Shown piece after piece: positions 10,261 to 23,800 of a stretch of 64,000 bases of DNA (the first letter of the stretch is position 1; the number at the start of each line of letters is the position of its first letter). The notes beneath the pieces were generated by a model that saw only the letters and a list, made by a program, of their open reading frames with translations, made no database searches and was not told the DNA's origin. Source of the DNA: Haematococcus lacustris (taxonomy: Eukaryota > Chlorophyta > Chlorophyceae > Chlamydomonadales > Haematococcaceae); NCBI GenBank assembly GCA_030144725.1, contig JASKMD010000014.1, positions 557,920-621,919 of the forward strand, given 5' to 3'. Both the position numbers and the translations under genes were made by a program.

Positions 10261-11818
10261 CTGCACACAAAGGCACCAGGTTACCCCGCCATTGTCCAAT
10301 GCATGCGAAGGAGCCAAGCACCCACACTGCGCAAGCACAGCACAGCGAAGCATTAGAGGCTAGTCAGAGTGTGCCAAGTGGGAAAACAACGCAGAAGCCA
10401 CGAAGCCAACCTCGCGAATCGGAGATGCCCATCGCAGTAGACCTCAACGGCCGAATATTTAGCAAAGCAGGGCTTATGCCTGGTCCTTGCAAGCTATATC
10501 ACTAATAAACGTTAGAAGAGAACCAAAAATGAATGGTAGGCGATCATCGACAGAGGAAATGAGTTGGTCAATGGTAATACCGCTTAGCTACAGCCAAGAT
10601 TACAGCAAATGTTTATGTGCTATGCTTCACCCTTAGAAACAAGCTCTGTAATGGACACTCGAGAAATAAACATGTGAAATATACATACCTTTAGGCGCCC
10701 CGCAATAGCTGAACTTAGAGTAGCCACCTTGACACGCTTGTTGCATCAATCGATGCAATGCATTGCAGGATGATATAATTTGGGCCAGCTGTCGTCCTAG
10801 CTCATGCTGCTAGGAAGCTTAAGAAGCTTACAGAGCTAGTCAATGTGTGCCAAATTGGATAACACAAAAGCCACGAAGCCACGAAGCGTTCGCCTAAAAT
10901 GTTCGCTAAGATTTGGTGCATGATTGTTCTTCGCCTTGCTGTCCTTCAGCATTTGCTATCAAACGTCTCGCATCGCACCTGGGCGTGCACCGACTGTGTT
11001 GACCGAGTGTTTGGTCTACCTGGCCACGGAGCCAGCTTTTGACTGTCTGACTTGCAGCCCAGCTGCAGCATTTGAGCTACTTCGGCATCTGGGTTGAGCG
11101 GGCCGAGTGAAAACCTTCCGCGTCCGCGGCCGTCCTGCTCTCGACAGGCAAGGGCCTCTAGTGCATTCAGCGTCGCGCTTGCAAGATGCAGCTTCTGGCC
11201 TGGCGCCCAAAGCTTCCCAGGCTCCCCACGGGGCGGTCCAGCTCCCCAGCCTCAACACCCCAGCGCGCATGGAAACCCACTTCATGGGTACCAAACCTTG
11301 CTAGCGCACTGCTCTCCACAGGAAGCGTCTTTTGCCGCACGGCAGACGGACCTGGCCGGCACGGCGCGGAGCAACTCATCCGCTTGCGACGTAGGTGACG
11401 TGCCAACATGCAACGGTGCACTGCTACCTGCACTGAAAACCGAGCCCGGTCAGTTTGAGGACCGTGCCGCGCACCACCCTCGCCTGCCGCACCTAGCGCA
11501 GCGCGGCCTGTGTTCCAGCAAGCCCATGACGGTTGCTAGGCAAGACCAGAGCTTCAGGGGCGGGTGCATCTCACATAGAATGACCGTACCCCATCGACCT
11601 GCCTGCCACTACCTAAACCCTGCTTTCTCCTTGTTCCCACTGTCCAGGCCACGTACAGCTACACACCAGCTCACAGCACAAGAGCAGTACTGCAGCGGTG
11701 GTGAGAGCAGCAGGGTTTTGCAGCCATCTACACCAGCAGGAGCAGTGGGTGCTGGCCCTGCCCCAGGAGCTCTGCCCCAGCCTCTGCAGCCGCCGCCCCT
11801 CCGTCCAGCCGTTCAGCC
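10261..11818. other. Divergent intergenic region between VPS55 and the large nuclear-protein gene
   Basis: Should hold the missing first exon and promoter of VPS55 (-) and the promoter or 5' untranslated exons of the gene starting at 11819 (+). The part at 10490-10760 is AT-richer than its surroundings. An imperfect repeat pair lies at 10328-10402 and 10812-10893. A long + frame at 11094-11822 is open but Ser, Pro and His rich with no recognisable domain, and it is in a different frame from the chosen ATG. Confidence 0.4.
10328..10893 (+). repeat. Imperfect direct repeat pair flanking the putative promoter
   Basis: The copies at about 10350-10415 and 10828-10895 share gctagtcag-gtgtgccaa, then acaacgcagaagccacgaagcc or acacaaaagccacgaagcc. 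About 70 bases each, same orientation, around 480 bases apart. Confidence 0.5.
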
Positions 11819-14800
11819 ATGAGCACGCAGCCCTCCCTGGTGGCGCCCGGCACGTGTGGCCCTGACGGCTCGCTGCTGCCGCCCGGCACCCTGCACGCCC
11901 CCCTGGTGCCAGGTGAGGGCGGCTGACACAGGCCTGGGGGAGGCAGCAGCCAGCAGGGCCCAGCAGCAGCGGGCCAGGCCAGGCTGCCCACCAGCAGGGC
12001 TGCACACACCTGGCCCTGGCTGGACCCTGCAGTGCTGGGCAGCGCCACCGCCCGCCAGCCTGTCTGTCAGCGTGAGCTGCCAGGCTGTACAGGCAGGGCA
12101 GGCAGGTGTGCAGTGGAGGGGCAGGGCAGCCTCAGAGCTGCACTCTGGCTGGACGGCCACTGAGGCAGCAGCCGGGAGGTGTACTGCCAGGTTGCATGCC
12201 TCACCGCCTCACAGTCCGGCAGCAATGAAGCCTGGCAGTGGTTAGCCAGGGCTTGTTCAGGCAGGCTGGGCAATGCAGGGCCAGGGCAGGCATGTGTGTC
12301 GCAGCCACTGTTGCCATCCCACTGCCATGATAAAGTGACGGCCGCCACATCTCATGTCCGCCATGTGTGGCTGCCTGGGCTCATGCAGCCTCTGCATGCT
12401 GGGTTGAGATCCTGTATTGTCAGTTGGTGAAGGCAGTTGGCATTTGGGGACCACAGGTGGTGGAGGCAGTTGGCAGTCAGGGGGCTACAAGTGGTGGTGG
12501 CAGCCACTGTTGCTGCGGGTGTTGTACAGGATTGGCAGTTCAGGGCAGGGGTAGAGTCCTCTGTCCCTGCACCACCCACTGCAATAAACATGCAACCTTA
12601 CAGTGAACCCTCCACACCCACCCTCCACTCACTCCCTTTCCCCTCGCCTCTACTCACCTCACTTCTGCCTCCCCCTCCCTCCACCTCCCCCCCACCTTCC
12701 CCTCACCTATCCCCCAAGCTGACCACTGCCACTCACAGCCCCCTGACCCCCTCCCACCCACCGAGCCTGCAGGTGTGCCGGAGGGCACGTTCATCCTCCC
12801 CCCCGCGTACCCAGGCGCACCCTGCATGCTGCTCATGCCCTCCGGCCTGCAGCACCCCTTGCCTGGGCCCCCCCCTTCTGTCACCCAGGCCCCTCCCCCT
12901 CCCCCCATCACCCCCCTGCCCACCCCCTCCCTCCCGAACCCCGCTCTGCAAATGCCCTCAACAATGAACCTGGCATTGAACCCAGGCATGGGCACAAGCG
13001 CTGGCTGGGGGGCCGCTGGGGCGAGGCGGCCTGTGGGAGGCCCTCTGGCGCCGCCGCTAGCCAGCCTGGGCCCCATCAACCCCGGGCTGCCCTCCCCCTC
13101 TCTACCCCACCCTGCCGCCCCAGGATCTCTCCCTCCCACGCCCCACCACCTCCCCATCGCTGCCAACGGTGGGCTCCTGGCCAGGCCTGGGGCAGCGGGG
13201 CTGGGCTCAGTGCCGGGGCTGCAGGGGCAGGGGCAGCCAGGCTCTTATGACCCAGCCGTGGCCAGCCAGCTGTTGGAGCTGTACAAGCAGCAGCAGGCTC
13301 ATGCTAGAGCTGGGGTGCCTTTCCCTGTCACCCCGGTGCAAGCACAGCAGCTGGAGCTCTTCCACCGGGCCATGCAGCAGCAGCAGCAACGACAGCAACA
13401 ACAGCAACAGGTTCACCAACACTTCCAGCATCTTCAACAGCAGCAGCAGCAAAAGCAATTTCAGCAAAAGCAGCTGCAGCAACAGCAGCAACAGCAGCAG
13501 GACACAAATCAGCGTCTACAGCAGCTGCAGCTGCAACTGCAGCAATACCAGCAGCAGCAGCAGCAGGCAGGAGCGCCACGGGCCCCTCAACCTCAGCCTC
13601 AGCCCCCAGGCCTCTCAGCCTCGACACCCAGCGGTCCTTTACTTGCTGCAGCCCTCCCACCTTCTAGTCCTCCCCCTGCAGCCACCTCCCTGCCTGCTGC
13701 AGCTTACCCTGCCGGCAAGCCCCTGGACGCCGCAGGCCAGCAGGAGGCGCTGCAGTGGATGCAGGCGCATGCTGCCGAGTCTGAAGCCAAGCGGCAGGAG
13801 GCCAAGCGCTTGCACGAGCAGCAGCAGCAGGAGGTGCGGCGACAGCAGGAGCTAGAGGCGGCGGCGCGCCAAGAGGCCACGCGGAAAGAAAAGGAGGCTC
13901 GGGCTGCGGCTCGGGACGCGGCCCGGCGGGAGCGGGAGCAGCGCGAGGCGGAACGGGCGGCAAAGCAGGCGGAATGGCGGCAAATGCAAGCGCACTTGCA
14001 GGGCGGTGTGCCTTCGAACGGTGCGCCTACGCCGCATGACTTTGTCGCGAACGGCGATGACGACGACGGAGAAGGGCATGGGGAGGAAGACGAGGATGAT
14101 CGGGAGTTTGACGCCGACCTAGAGGAAGAGACGCGAACCAAAAGCGGCAAGCCGCGCGTGTACTTGCGAGGGCCATACAAAAGGCGGCAAAAGGCGGACG
14201 GGGAGGGTGCGGGCAGCAAGCGCGGCCGACCGCCCGTGGACCCGCGCACGTGGCTGCAAACTGAGCGCGATGCGTTGAAGAGGTTCGCGCCAAAACAGCC
14301 ACATGTGGTCCTACAAGCGACGTGTGTCTCTGCTCCTGTTTGTCCCTCACTGCCCACTCCCCACATGTCACCATCTGGCTGGAAGACATCGAAACACGAG
14401 ATGAGAGCTTCTGACTCCCTTGCTGTCCTCTGCTGACGTATCCATTGCAACCTAGTGCTCACCAGCACTCCGCCCTCAGACTGGGCCCTGAGCTGGCCTC
14501 TGAACGCACCTCCCGCCACACCCCTCCCTGCAGGGCCCTGCTGCTGTTTGGTGTGGGGCGCTGGGGCCCTATCTACAAGGCCTTCCAGCAGTTCTGCCGT
14601 GCCAGTGTGAAGACGGAGCAGGAGTGCGTGCAGGCGTGCTGGGAGCTGCTGCAGGGACTGGCCGCCTTCCTGCAGGTCCGCTGCTGCCTTCACACACATA
14701 TACACCCACACAGCAACAGCTGGCCTAGAAGCTGCACGGTAGTTGGATTCAGATATGTCTGACTGCACCTCGTATGTGTATGCCAGTATGTGTGTATACT

Positions 14801-17800
14801 GTACTGCTACCCTCCATGCTGATACTGTACTGTGATTGTACTGCCAATGCAAGCATGGTGTCAGTTTCTGCAGCACTGAAAGCCTCACTTTGCACAAATG
14901 ATATGCACTTGCTGTGTGATCAGCATCACATTGTTCACACTGCAAGCCTCATAGACTGCCTGCATGTCTAGATCAAATAAGATGCCGCCGCCAATGTTTG
15001 TGAAGCCCACACTTTGTGATACTATAGGAAAAGCGTTGCAGTACAGTGTAGCAGTACAGTGTAGCAAGACATTGTGCTTCCGTTCACCAGCTACGAGCTG
15101 TACAAGAACTAAGGCCCTGCCCACCCCTTGCCCAGCCCCTACCACACCCCCTGCCCCGCCCCTGCCCACCCGCTGCCACGCCATGGCTGCTCTGGGTGCA
15201 GGTGCCAGAGGAGCAGCAGTACCTGAAGCAGCTGCTGGCCCCAGTGGCCCACCAAGGGCCCTTCACCACGCCTGGACCGCCATGGAAGCAGGCAGGGCCT
15301 CCTCACCAGCCCCCCTGCCTCCCTCAGCCCTGCCTACACTGACTCCTGCCATGATGTGGACCAGCACCCCAAGCAGGGCCAACGCAGTGCCTCCACTCAG
15401 CATCACCACCAAACTCCGTAGCAGCTTCAGGTTATGGCGGATGATGTCCACCCTTCAGACCCTACCCCTCACTGCCTCCCAGACCCTGGCCCTATAGCCC
15501 ATACCCCTCACTGCCACCCTGACCCAGGTCCTACCGTCCCTCCTTCAGCAAGCCCAGCTCCCCACCCCTCGCTTCTCGCCCCTTGCCCCTCACTCCCCCC
15601 CCCCCCCCTCTCACTCCTCACCTCTCACTCCCTATGTGTGTGACCGTGTGGCCCCTCTGCTCTCTGGTCCCCCTCTACTCATCACCTGCAGTTCAATGGC
15701 AAGATGGTTGCACGGCTGAAGCTGCTGGACGAGTTCAGTCGGGCCATGAGCTGGCTGCAGCAGCCTGCCAACTACGGCTTCTACCTCAATGTGCTGACAA
15801 CCACCCCTGACACAAACCCTCCTGCCAGGTGCTGCTGGGCTGTCCTGACCTGACCTGACCTGACCTGACCTGACCTGACCTGACCTGACTGCTTACACAC
15901 TACAGTTGGTGGACTGCCAAGAGCGACATGGCCTTGTTGAAAGGGTGCTGGGAGCACGGCTATGCCAACTACGACGAGCTGCGCCGCCACCCAGACTACG
16001 CCCACCTGTTTGCTGGCCCTGGGGCCGATCAGGCAGCAGCACACACGGGTGAGTCAGGCAGGCAGCAGCCACCCACCCTTATGCATCCTAACACCTCCTC
16101 CTCCACCTCCCCCTCCCCTCCCACTCCCCCTCCTCCTCCTCCTTCAGCCTTGCCTCTTCTTCCTCCTTCCCCTCCACCTCGTCCTCCCCTGCCTGCCCCA
16201 TCCCTCCCAACCCCTCTGCCCACAAGCATCCCTAGCCAATGTCTCATATTCTCCTGGCACGAGACCCACTCCAGCATCACCCACACTGACACCGCCAGCC
16301 GGAGGGGTGGCAGGGTGCCTGGTGCCTGGGCCATGGTGCCTGTCCTCCCCCTGCCTAGTCTCCCACCCCCTACCCTGTCTACCCAGGCCAGGGCGTGTGG
16401 GTCCCCCTTCCCCCCAGGCGGCCCCAACCATGAGCACCTCACCAAGCGCTGGCGCAAGCTGTTGGACCTGGTGGCTAAGGCGCAGCGCACGCAGGAGGCC
16501 CAGAGGGTGGCGGCGGAGAAGGAGGCGGCGGAGAGGGAGGCCAGGGAGCTGAGGGAGGCTGCCAGGGAGGAGGCACGCAGGGCCAGGGTGAGGGGGAGGG
16601 AGGCGGGGAGCAGGAGGGGGAGGAGGCATGCAGGACCGAGAGGAGAGGAAGGGAGGGGGGAGAAGGCATGCAGGGCCGAGAGGAGAGGAAGGGAGGGGGG
16701 AGGAGGCATGCAGGGCCAAGGGGAAGGTAGGGGAGAGGAGGAGGAGGAGGTATGTGAAGGTGGTGCAAGGGGGAGAGGATGCATGTGGGGATGGCAGGGG
16801 AGCCTACCCACCTACCCCTGCTGCCCCCTCGCCTACCCACCTACCCCTGCTTTAACCACTGTGCTTGCTCCTCCAACTGGCTACCTGGTTTGTCTGCTGT
16901 GCAGGAGGCTGCTAAGGCGGAGCAGCTGGCTGCCTTGAATGAGGAACAGCGGCTGGCCACCCTCTCAGGCTCTGAGTCTGACCCTGAGCCAGGTGGACCC
17001 GGGCATCATCAGGCCATGGAAGGCGGGCGCCAGCGCAAGGTCGGCTGCAGGCCAGGAGTGCTAGACAGTGGCAACACCAGCAACACCAGCAGTATGGGGT
17101 GGCAGAGGCTCAAATGGAGAGGAAGGTTCAATGAAGAGGAAGGAGGGCGTTGCAGACACGGAGGGTGGCAGATTTGGAGGCCAAGCAGTGGGGGGCGGAG
17201 GAGGGCAATATACGACGAGTTGTCTGCAATGCCCTGAATAAAGCCCCACAGTCTTCGCGTGACTGGCTGCCTGCCTGCTGCCTGCCTGCTTTGCCTACCT
17301 ACGATTGCCCCAAAGCCCATCCCACATTGCTTCCTATCCCATCCTACCCACACACTTACACAAATAGGCTCAATGCACCTCCCCCACCCACTCACCCCTT
17401 ACCTCTCACACCTCCACCCCTCACTCCCCCACCCCTCACCCCTCAACCTTCACCCCTCGACCCCTCACTCCTCACTCCCCAACCCTCACCTCAACCCTCA
17501 ACCCCCCACCCCTCACTCCTCACCCCTCACCCCTCACCCCTCGATCCCCCACACCTCACCCCCACACACCTCACACATCACCCTTCACCCCTCAACCCCT
17601 CACTCCTCACCCCTCACCCCCCACCCCTGACTCCTGCAGCCTAAGCGCAACGCTGACTATGCATGGGACTGGTCACCCAGCGTCAAGGCCAAGCGCAGCC
17701 ACCACCGCACCGCTGGCCAGGCGGCAGGCAGGGCAGGGAGCCTGGGCGACGAGGCGGGGGCGGAGCGGGCCATGGGCAAGCCCCACAGAGCAAAGCCCAG

Positions 17801-20800
17801 GGCCGGACCTGGACCTGGACCTGCTGGTGGAGCGGCAGCAGCATCCAAGGACAAGCTGGGGGTGAGCAGGGGCTCGCTTGCTGGCCAGCAGGGCCGCACT
17901 GCACGTCACACATTGCCTACTTTTTCACTGTCAGGGTCACACTTCATGCCCCTTGCCTGCCCCACTCATGTTTCAAGTTCTTCACGTTGCTCCTTGTCCA
18001 CCTTTGAGCCCTCCCTTACTGGCTCTGCTCCCAGCATGACCTGCCTGCCTGCCTGCTTGTTCCACCCTGCCTGCCTGCTTGCCTCCCTTCCACTCACATA
18101 GCAGTTTGTAGCCAGCCCCCCTCCTTAAGAACATGCAGCTGCCCAGAGTCAACCTCCCTCCCTCCACCCCCAGAGGCCGCCCACAGAGCCCCCCTCCTTC
18201 AGAATCAGCCTCAGCCGGCGCACCTAGCTTCACGTGACCCCACCTCCCTGCTTGCCTCCCTAACCCCAGACCCGACCCAACCTGCCTGCCTCTCTTCTGC
18301 CCCCTGGCTGCCTGGTTGGTGGCCTGCTGGCACGACTCCTGCCCCCTGCCTGTTCAATGCTTGCCAGCTTGTCTCCCCGGCCCCAGCTGTAGGCCTTGTC
18401 GGTACCTGGCTTGCCTGCAGCCTGACGCGCTGAGCCGCAAGCAGAAGCTGGAACTGCTTCGGCTGGTGATGACCTACGGCATACCCCCACACATCCAGCT
18501 GCCCAGAGCCACCCCTCCTCCCTGCACACCCACCCCCACCCCCACCCCCTTGGCCCCGCATGCGCCCACAGCCCCTGGAGACCTCGTGGGGCCAGAGGCC
18601 GCCCACAGAGCCCCCTCCTCCTCCTCAGGGAAGGGCGAGGCAGCAGAGGCGGGGGGGCCTGTGAAGGAGGAGGAAGGTGTGGAGGTGACACAGGAGCAGG
18701 AGGAGGCTGTGCAGCGACAAGGGACGGGGGGTGGTGCAGGTGCCCCTGGCAGGGGTCTCACAGAGGGGGCGGCTGGGCTGGTGGCGGGCCAGCTGGGGGC
18801 TGGGGCTGTGTTGGAGGAGGTGAGGGGGCCGGCAGCAGCAGCTGAGGGGCTGGCCTCAGTCCTGGCCTCGTTGGCACTGGAGGGGGCGGTGGCGGCAGAG
18901 GTGGCGGCACTGCCTCCTATGGCTGCATGGGCAGGTGGGTAGGAGAGGGGGCAGCAGGGGTAGGTGGGTAGGAGAGGGGGCAGCAGGGGTAGGTGGGTAG
19001 GAGAGGGGGCAGCAGGGGTAGGTGGGTAGGAGAGGGGGCAGCAGGGGAGGGCTCTCTGGGGCAAAGCAAAGCAAAGGGTGTAGGGCAGGGCCCACAGGGG
19101 CAGTGGCAGAGGGAGGGTCAATGGTACACCTCAGTATGCCCTTCTCCTCAACATGCAGGGCCCTCACCCCCCTCACCACACCCTCACTGCCCCCTTGCTA
19201 CTCATTGCAGGTGCTGCTGATCAGTCAGAGGTGTGGGATTTGATTCGAGCAGGGAGTGAGATGCTGGCTCATAAAAGTGATGGGGCACTGCTGAGCTGCC
19301 TGGTGGAGATCTTGAGTGACATGCAACAGCTGGACCCCGGTGGGTGGAGCTCACACCTCACCTGTGTAGACAGTGCATCACACTTCCACCACAACATGTC
19401 ACACTAGCAGTGGTCGTCTGCATCAAGACATTGCTGGATATGTGCTGGATGGCAACGTGAGTGCATGCATGTGACAAGTGCATGCTGTCTCAATCCTTTC
19501 ACATTCCTCCCCTTACCTATTGCCTTCGTGCTCTTTCTTTACATGGTCCATACCTGTTGGGTTTCCATCTCAATCCCATCGTGCCCCACCTGGTCATGGG
19601 TTCAATCCTCACCTATCACAATCCCATCGTGCCCCACCTGGTCATGGGTTCAATCCTCACCTATCACAATCCCATCGTGCCCCACCTGGTCATGGGTTCA
19701 ATCCTCACCTATCACAATCCCATCGTGCCCCACCTGGTCATGGGTTCAATCCTCACCTATCACAATCCCATCGTGCCCCACCTGGTCATGGGTTCAATCC
19801 TCACCTATCACAATCCCATCGTGCCCCACCTGGTCATGGGTTCAATCCTCACCTATCACAATCCCATCGTGCCCCACCTGGTCATGGGTTCAATCCCCAC
19901 CTAGCCCCCAACTGAGGGAGAGTGCTGTGTGCACACAGGCAACCTGATGTGGCCCTGCATGGCTGCCCTCCTGTCTTGCAGTGTCCAGCGGGGGCCGGGC
20001 CAAGAAGGCGCACCACACCGGCAGTCTCAGCCACCAACCCAACTGCCCCTGCGCTGGCTGCCGCAACAGGCGGCGGGGGCAAGCCCTGCGGGCCTCAGCT
20101 GCTGGGGCCGCGGGCGAGGCAGAGGGCGGGCAGGCTGTAAATGGCCATGGGGTTGATCATGCAGAGGAGGGGGCTGGGGGGGAGGGGGAGGCCAGCGAGG
20201 GGGAGGAGCAGGAGGAGGAGCATGGGGAGGAGGAAGGGGGTCCAGAAGGGGAGGCAGGGTCAGCTGGGGCTGGGGGGGTCGGCGGCAGCAGCCTCCACCC
20301 TACTCCCCCTCACCCTAGCACCAGTGCCGTCAGTGCAGAGCAGCCTACTGCCCCTCCTGGCCATGACCCAGACAGCCCTGCCAAACGCTCAGCTTCCTCC
20401 CACCTTCCCCCCTCCCCCTGCGTCAACCCCGCCCCGCCAGCCAGCCCCAAGCCTGCGCATGTGGGCAGTGTGCGGAAGGCAGGCGGAGGGGAGGCGCACC
20501 TGTTGAGCAGCGCCCAGGCCAGCCGGCTGCGGGAGCGGCTGGTGATGCTGTCAGCGCTGCATGCGGGGCACCAGCTGCTGGCGGCAGGCTGGGCAGAGCA
20601 GCCCATCCTAGTGAACCGCATGGGCAACCTGCCAGTGTGGTGGAGCCCAGGCCTGGACGAGGAGCTGGTGGAGGGGGTCCTGCTGCAGGTGGGTAGGGGG
20701 TGGGTCAGGTGTCAAGAGCCTGGCAGCGGTCCCCTGGGTAATGGCAGCTTGCCGTTTCCTTCTCCTTCTTGCCCTGTCTGTCAGCTTGCTGTGTAATGTC

Positions 20801-23800
20801 AGGAGGCTGGCAGCGGTCCCCTGGGTATTGGTTGTCTGACTGCAGGAGCCAGCGAGTTCAGCCTAGACTCCCTGCAGGTCACCCCTGCCGTGCTGGCATC
20901 CCTCTGCCACATGGCAGTCCTTCTCCTTCCTGCCCTGTCTGCCAGCTTGCTGTGTCCTCCTGCCTGCCTGCATGCATGCATGCATGCATGCATGCATGCC
21001 CGTCGGCCAGGCTGGCCCTGTCTAACTGGGCCTGGCTGATGTTGCCTGACTGGCCTTGACTTACTGACCCTGCCTGACTGCTTGCCCACCCACTGTGAGT
21101 GTAGGGTGTGGGGGAGTGGGAGGCAGTGCTGGCACAGCCCACGGCCTCATTCCTCTCCTCCCAAGCCAGCTACTGTCAGCAGGTAGGCCTTATCACTAAA
21201 CAGCCCATGGTGCTCAGCACTAGTACGTACTTGGCACCTGGTACTTCTCACACCACACCACACCACACCACACCACACCACACCACACCACACCACACCA
21301 CACCACACCACACCACACCACACCACACCACACCACACCACACCACACCACACCACACCACACCACACCACACCACACCACACCACACCACACCACACCA
21401 CACCACACCACACCACACCACACCACACCGACTTGCACCGACTTGCACCGACATGCACCGCCTTGCACTGCCTTGCACCGACTTGCACCACCTCGCCCCA
21501 GACTGCTTGCCCACCTCGATCCTGCAGCACCTGGCCAAGCGTGCAGCCGCCAGGGAGGCAGCAGCCCGGGCAGCTGAGCTAAGGGAGTCTGCTGGAGCAG
21601 CGGCAACAGAGGATGGTCAGGGGGAGGTGAGTGCCCCTACATCTACACCTACACTGGGCCAAGGGCCCGGGTCAGCAGAAGCAGCGGGAGGGTTGGTTAG
21701 GTGGCCCCATTGAAGCAAGCTGCTTGAGGCATGGGGCACAGCCCAGCAGAAGCGTGAGAAGGATTGGGTGCAGCGCTCTGATGGGGGAGTGGGGCAGCAG
21801 GAGGGGACACGGGCTGACGGCCACAGCACAGCAGCCAGGGCAGCGGGCCGGGCTCTCTGGTGCACAGCCACAACAGCCAGGGCAGCAGAGGGCTGCCAGG
21901 GCAGCTGGGGCAGGGCTAGAGGCCAGTAAGGTCAAGCAGCCCATGCCCTGTGGCAGAACTTGGTGCCCTCACACCTCACCCATATCCAGCAGGCTACCCA
22001 GCAGGCCAGTGACCAACACAGTACACTTCCAGTCAGCATGCCTGTGGCGCCTGACCTACCACTCTGTGTGCCACTCACACAGCCTACTCGCCTCACCTGC
22101 TGCTGGGCCCTGCCCTCCTCTTCTTGGTGCAGGCTGAGCAGCACGCCCTGGCCGACCTGACCCCAGACGCCCCGGTGCTTGGCGCTGACATGCCTGCTGG
22201 TCCTGTGCTCCTCAAGCGCTTGCGTCAGGTGCAGGTTACCATGCTGAGACTGCTGCGGCGCGGCAAGCACCTCAAGGTCAGGCTGCTCATGGCTACAGTT
22301 ACCAGCGCCCTTCTCATGTTGCAGCACTCTGTCTTTCCCTCCTCCCTCCTCCCTCCTCCCTCCTCCCTCCTCCCTCCTCCCTCCTCCCTCCTCCCTCCTC
22401 CCTCCTCCCTCCTCCCTCCTCCCTCCTCCCTCCTCCCTCCTCCCTCCTCCCTCCTCCCTCCTCCCTCCTCCCTCCTCCCTCCTCCCTCCTCCCTCCTCCC
22501 TCCTCCCTCCTCCCTCCTCCCTCCTCCCTCCTCCCTCCTCCCTCCTCCCTCCTCCCTCCTCCCTCCTCCCTCCCCCTCTTCCCTCCTCGCAATGGCCACT
22601 GCACATGCCGCTGCTCATCTGCACACAAACCACAGCCCATATAGCTGCTATTGCAATCCATGTCTCATAGTCCACGGGCAAGTCCCGCTCAAGCAGTGTC
22701 GTGCTGGTGCTGTGTGCAGGAAACCCGACCCCGAGCCGCAAACCACGTTGCCGGCACCTCCACTGACCCTGCTTTTGGCGCCAGCCCTACCGCCCGCAGT
22801 GCAGCTGGCAAGCCCAGCAAGAAAAACAAGCAGGACGATGAGCTTAAAGCCAAAGCTCTGGCTATCGCCATGGCCGCCCTTATGGAGGGGGATGACGGGC
22901 CAGCCACTCCTGCCCATCTGCCTGCCCCGGGTGCGGCATCAATTCAAGTGCCTGACTCAGCTGACATCGGCAACATCATGACGCCCACCGCCGCCGACCT
23001 TGACTTTCTCAGCGACCTCCTCAGTGATGACGACAGTGACAGCGTTCTGTTACAGTCCTTGGACGGCGCTTGCGGCGGGGGCGCGTCGGCTGGCCCCAAC
23101 ATAACCGCCACAACGGTCAGCACAGCGGTTGGGGGCGGCCCCGCAGCAGCTGCAGGGGCAGCAGGCGCCGGTTCGCAAGCGGCCAGCAAGCGCCGGCGGC
23201 AGTCGGTTGGGGCGGTTGCAGACAGCGACGCGGACACTGGGCCGGCAGGGAAGCGGACGAAAGCCCCAGCGGGGCGCGGAAGGGGTGGTGCGCAGGGCAG
23301 CAGCCGGGGTGGAGGCCGTGGCGGAAGAAAGTCCCAGGGCAGCAAGGGCGCGGGGGGCGAGAGTAAAGGCAGCGAGGAGGCACTGAAGGCCCAGGCCCTG
23401 AAGATTGCCCTTGAGGTGATGGCCGGGGCAGGGGAGGAGCTGCAGGCTCCGATGGGAGCGGGGGCTGGGACATTGGTGGCTGATGATGTGGATGGCGGCA
23501 CAGAAGACACAGAGGATGAGGAGGGAGAGGGAGAGGAAAGCGCGGAGGAGGGGGAGGGACAGGGAGCAGCCGACCAACAGGCAGGTAGGCAGAGCGGTAC
23601 TGGGCAAGTGGGGTTGGTTGAGAGGGATGAGGGCGAGGAGGCTGAGGTGGACAGCGTTGATGATGACGATGAGGAGGAGGAGGAGGTGTCTGGTGGTGCA
23701 GCGGCCTTGCGTGCTGAGGCGCTGCGCATTGCGCTGGAAGTCAACGGCGACGACCTTGAGAACGTGGGTGCACAGGGCATGGGGGACACGTCCCATGCTG

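Noticed and set aside
10262..10292. Start codon at 10290 for Vps55 with an intron from 10284 to 10261
   Set aside because: It would keep phase and give a plausible MAG start, but the intron would be only 24 bases, too short to be spliced.
13704..14945. 413-residue minus-strand frame
   Set aside because: It is antisense to exon 2 of the large nuclear-protein gene, Ser/Ala/Arg-rich, and its upper part runs across the 14283-14533 intron without domains.
19571..19905. CRISPR array
   Set aside because: The 48-bp units are contiguous with no variable spacers, and the host is a eukaryote.
19461..19947. Three overlapping + frames with a 16-residue repeat
   Set aside because: They read the 48-bp intron minisatellite in all three frames; exons on either side join across it in phase.
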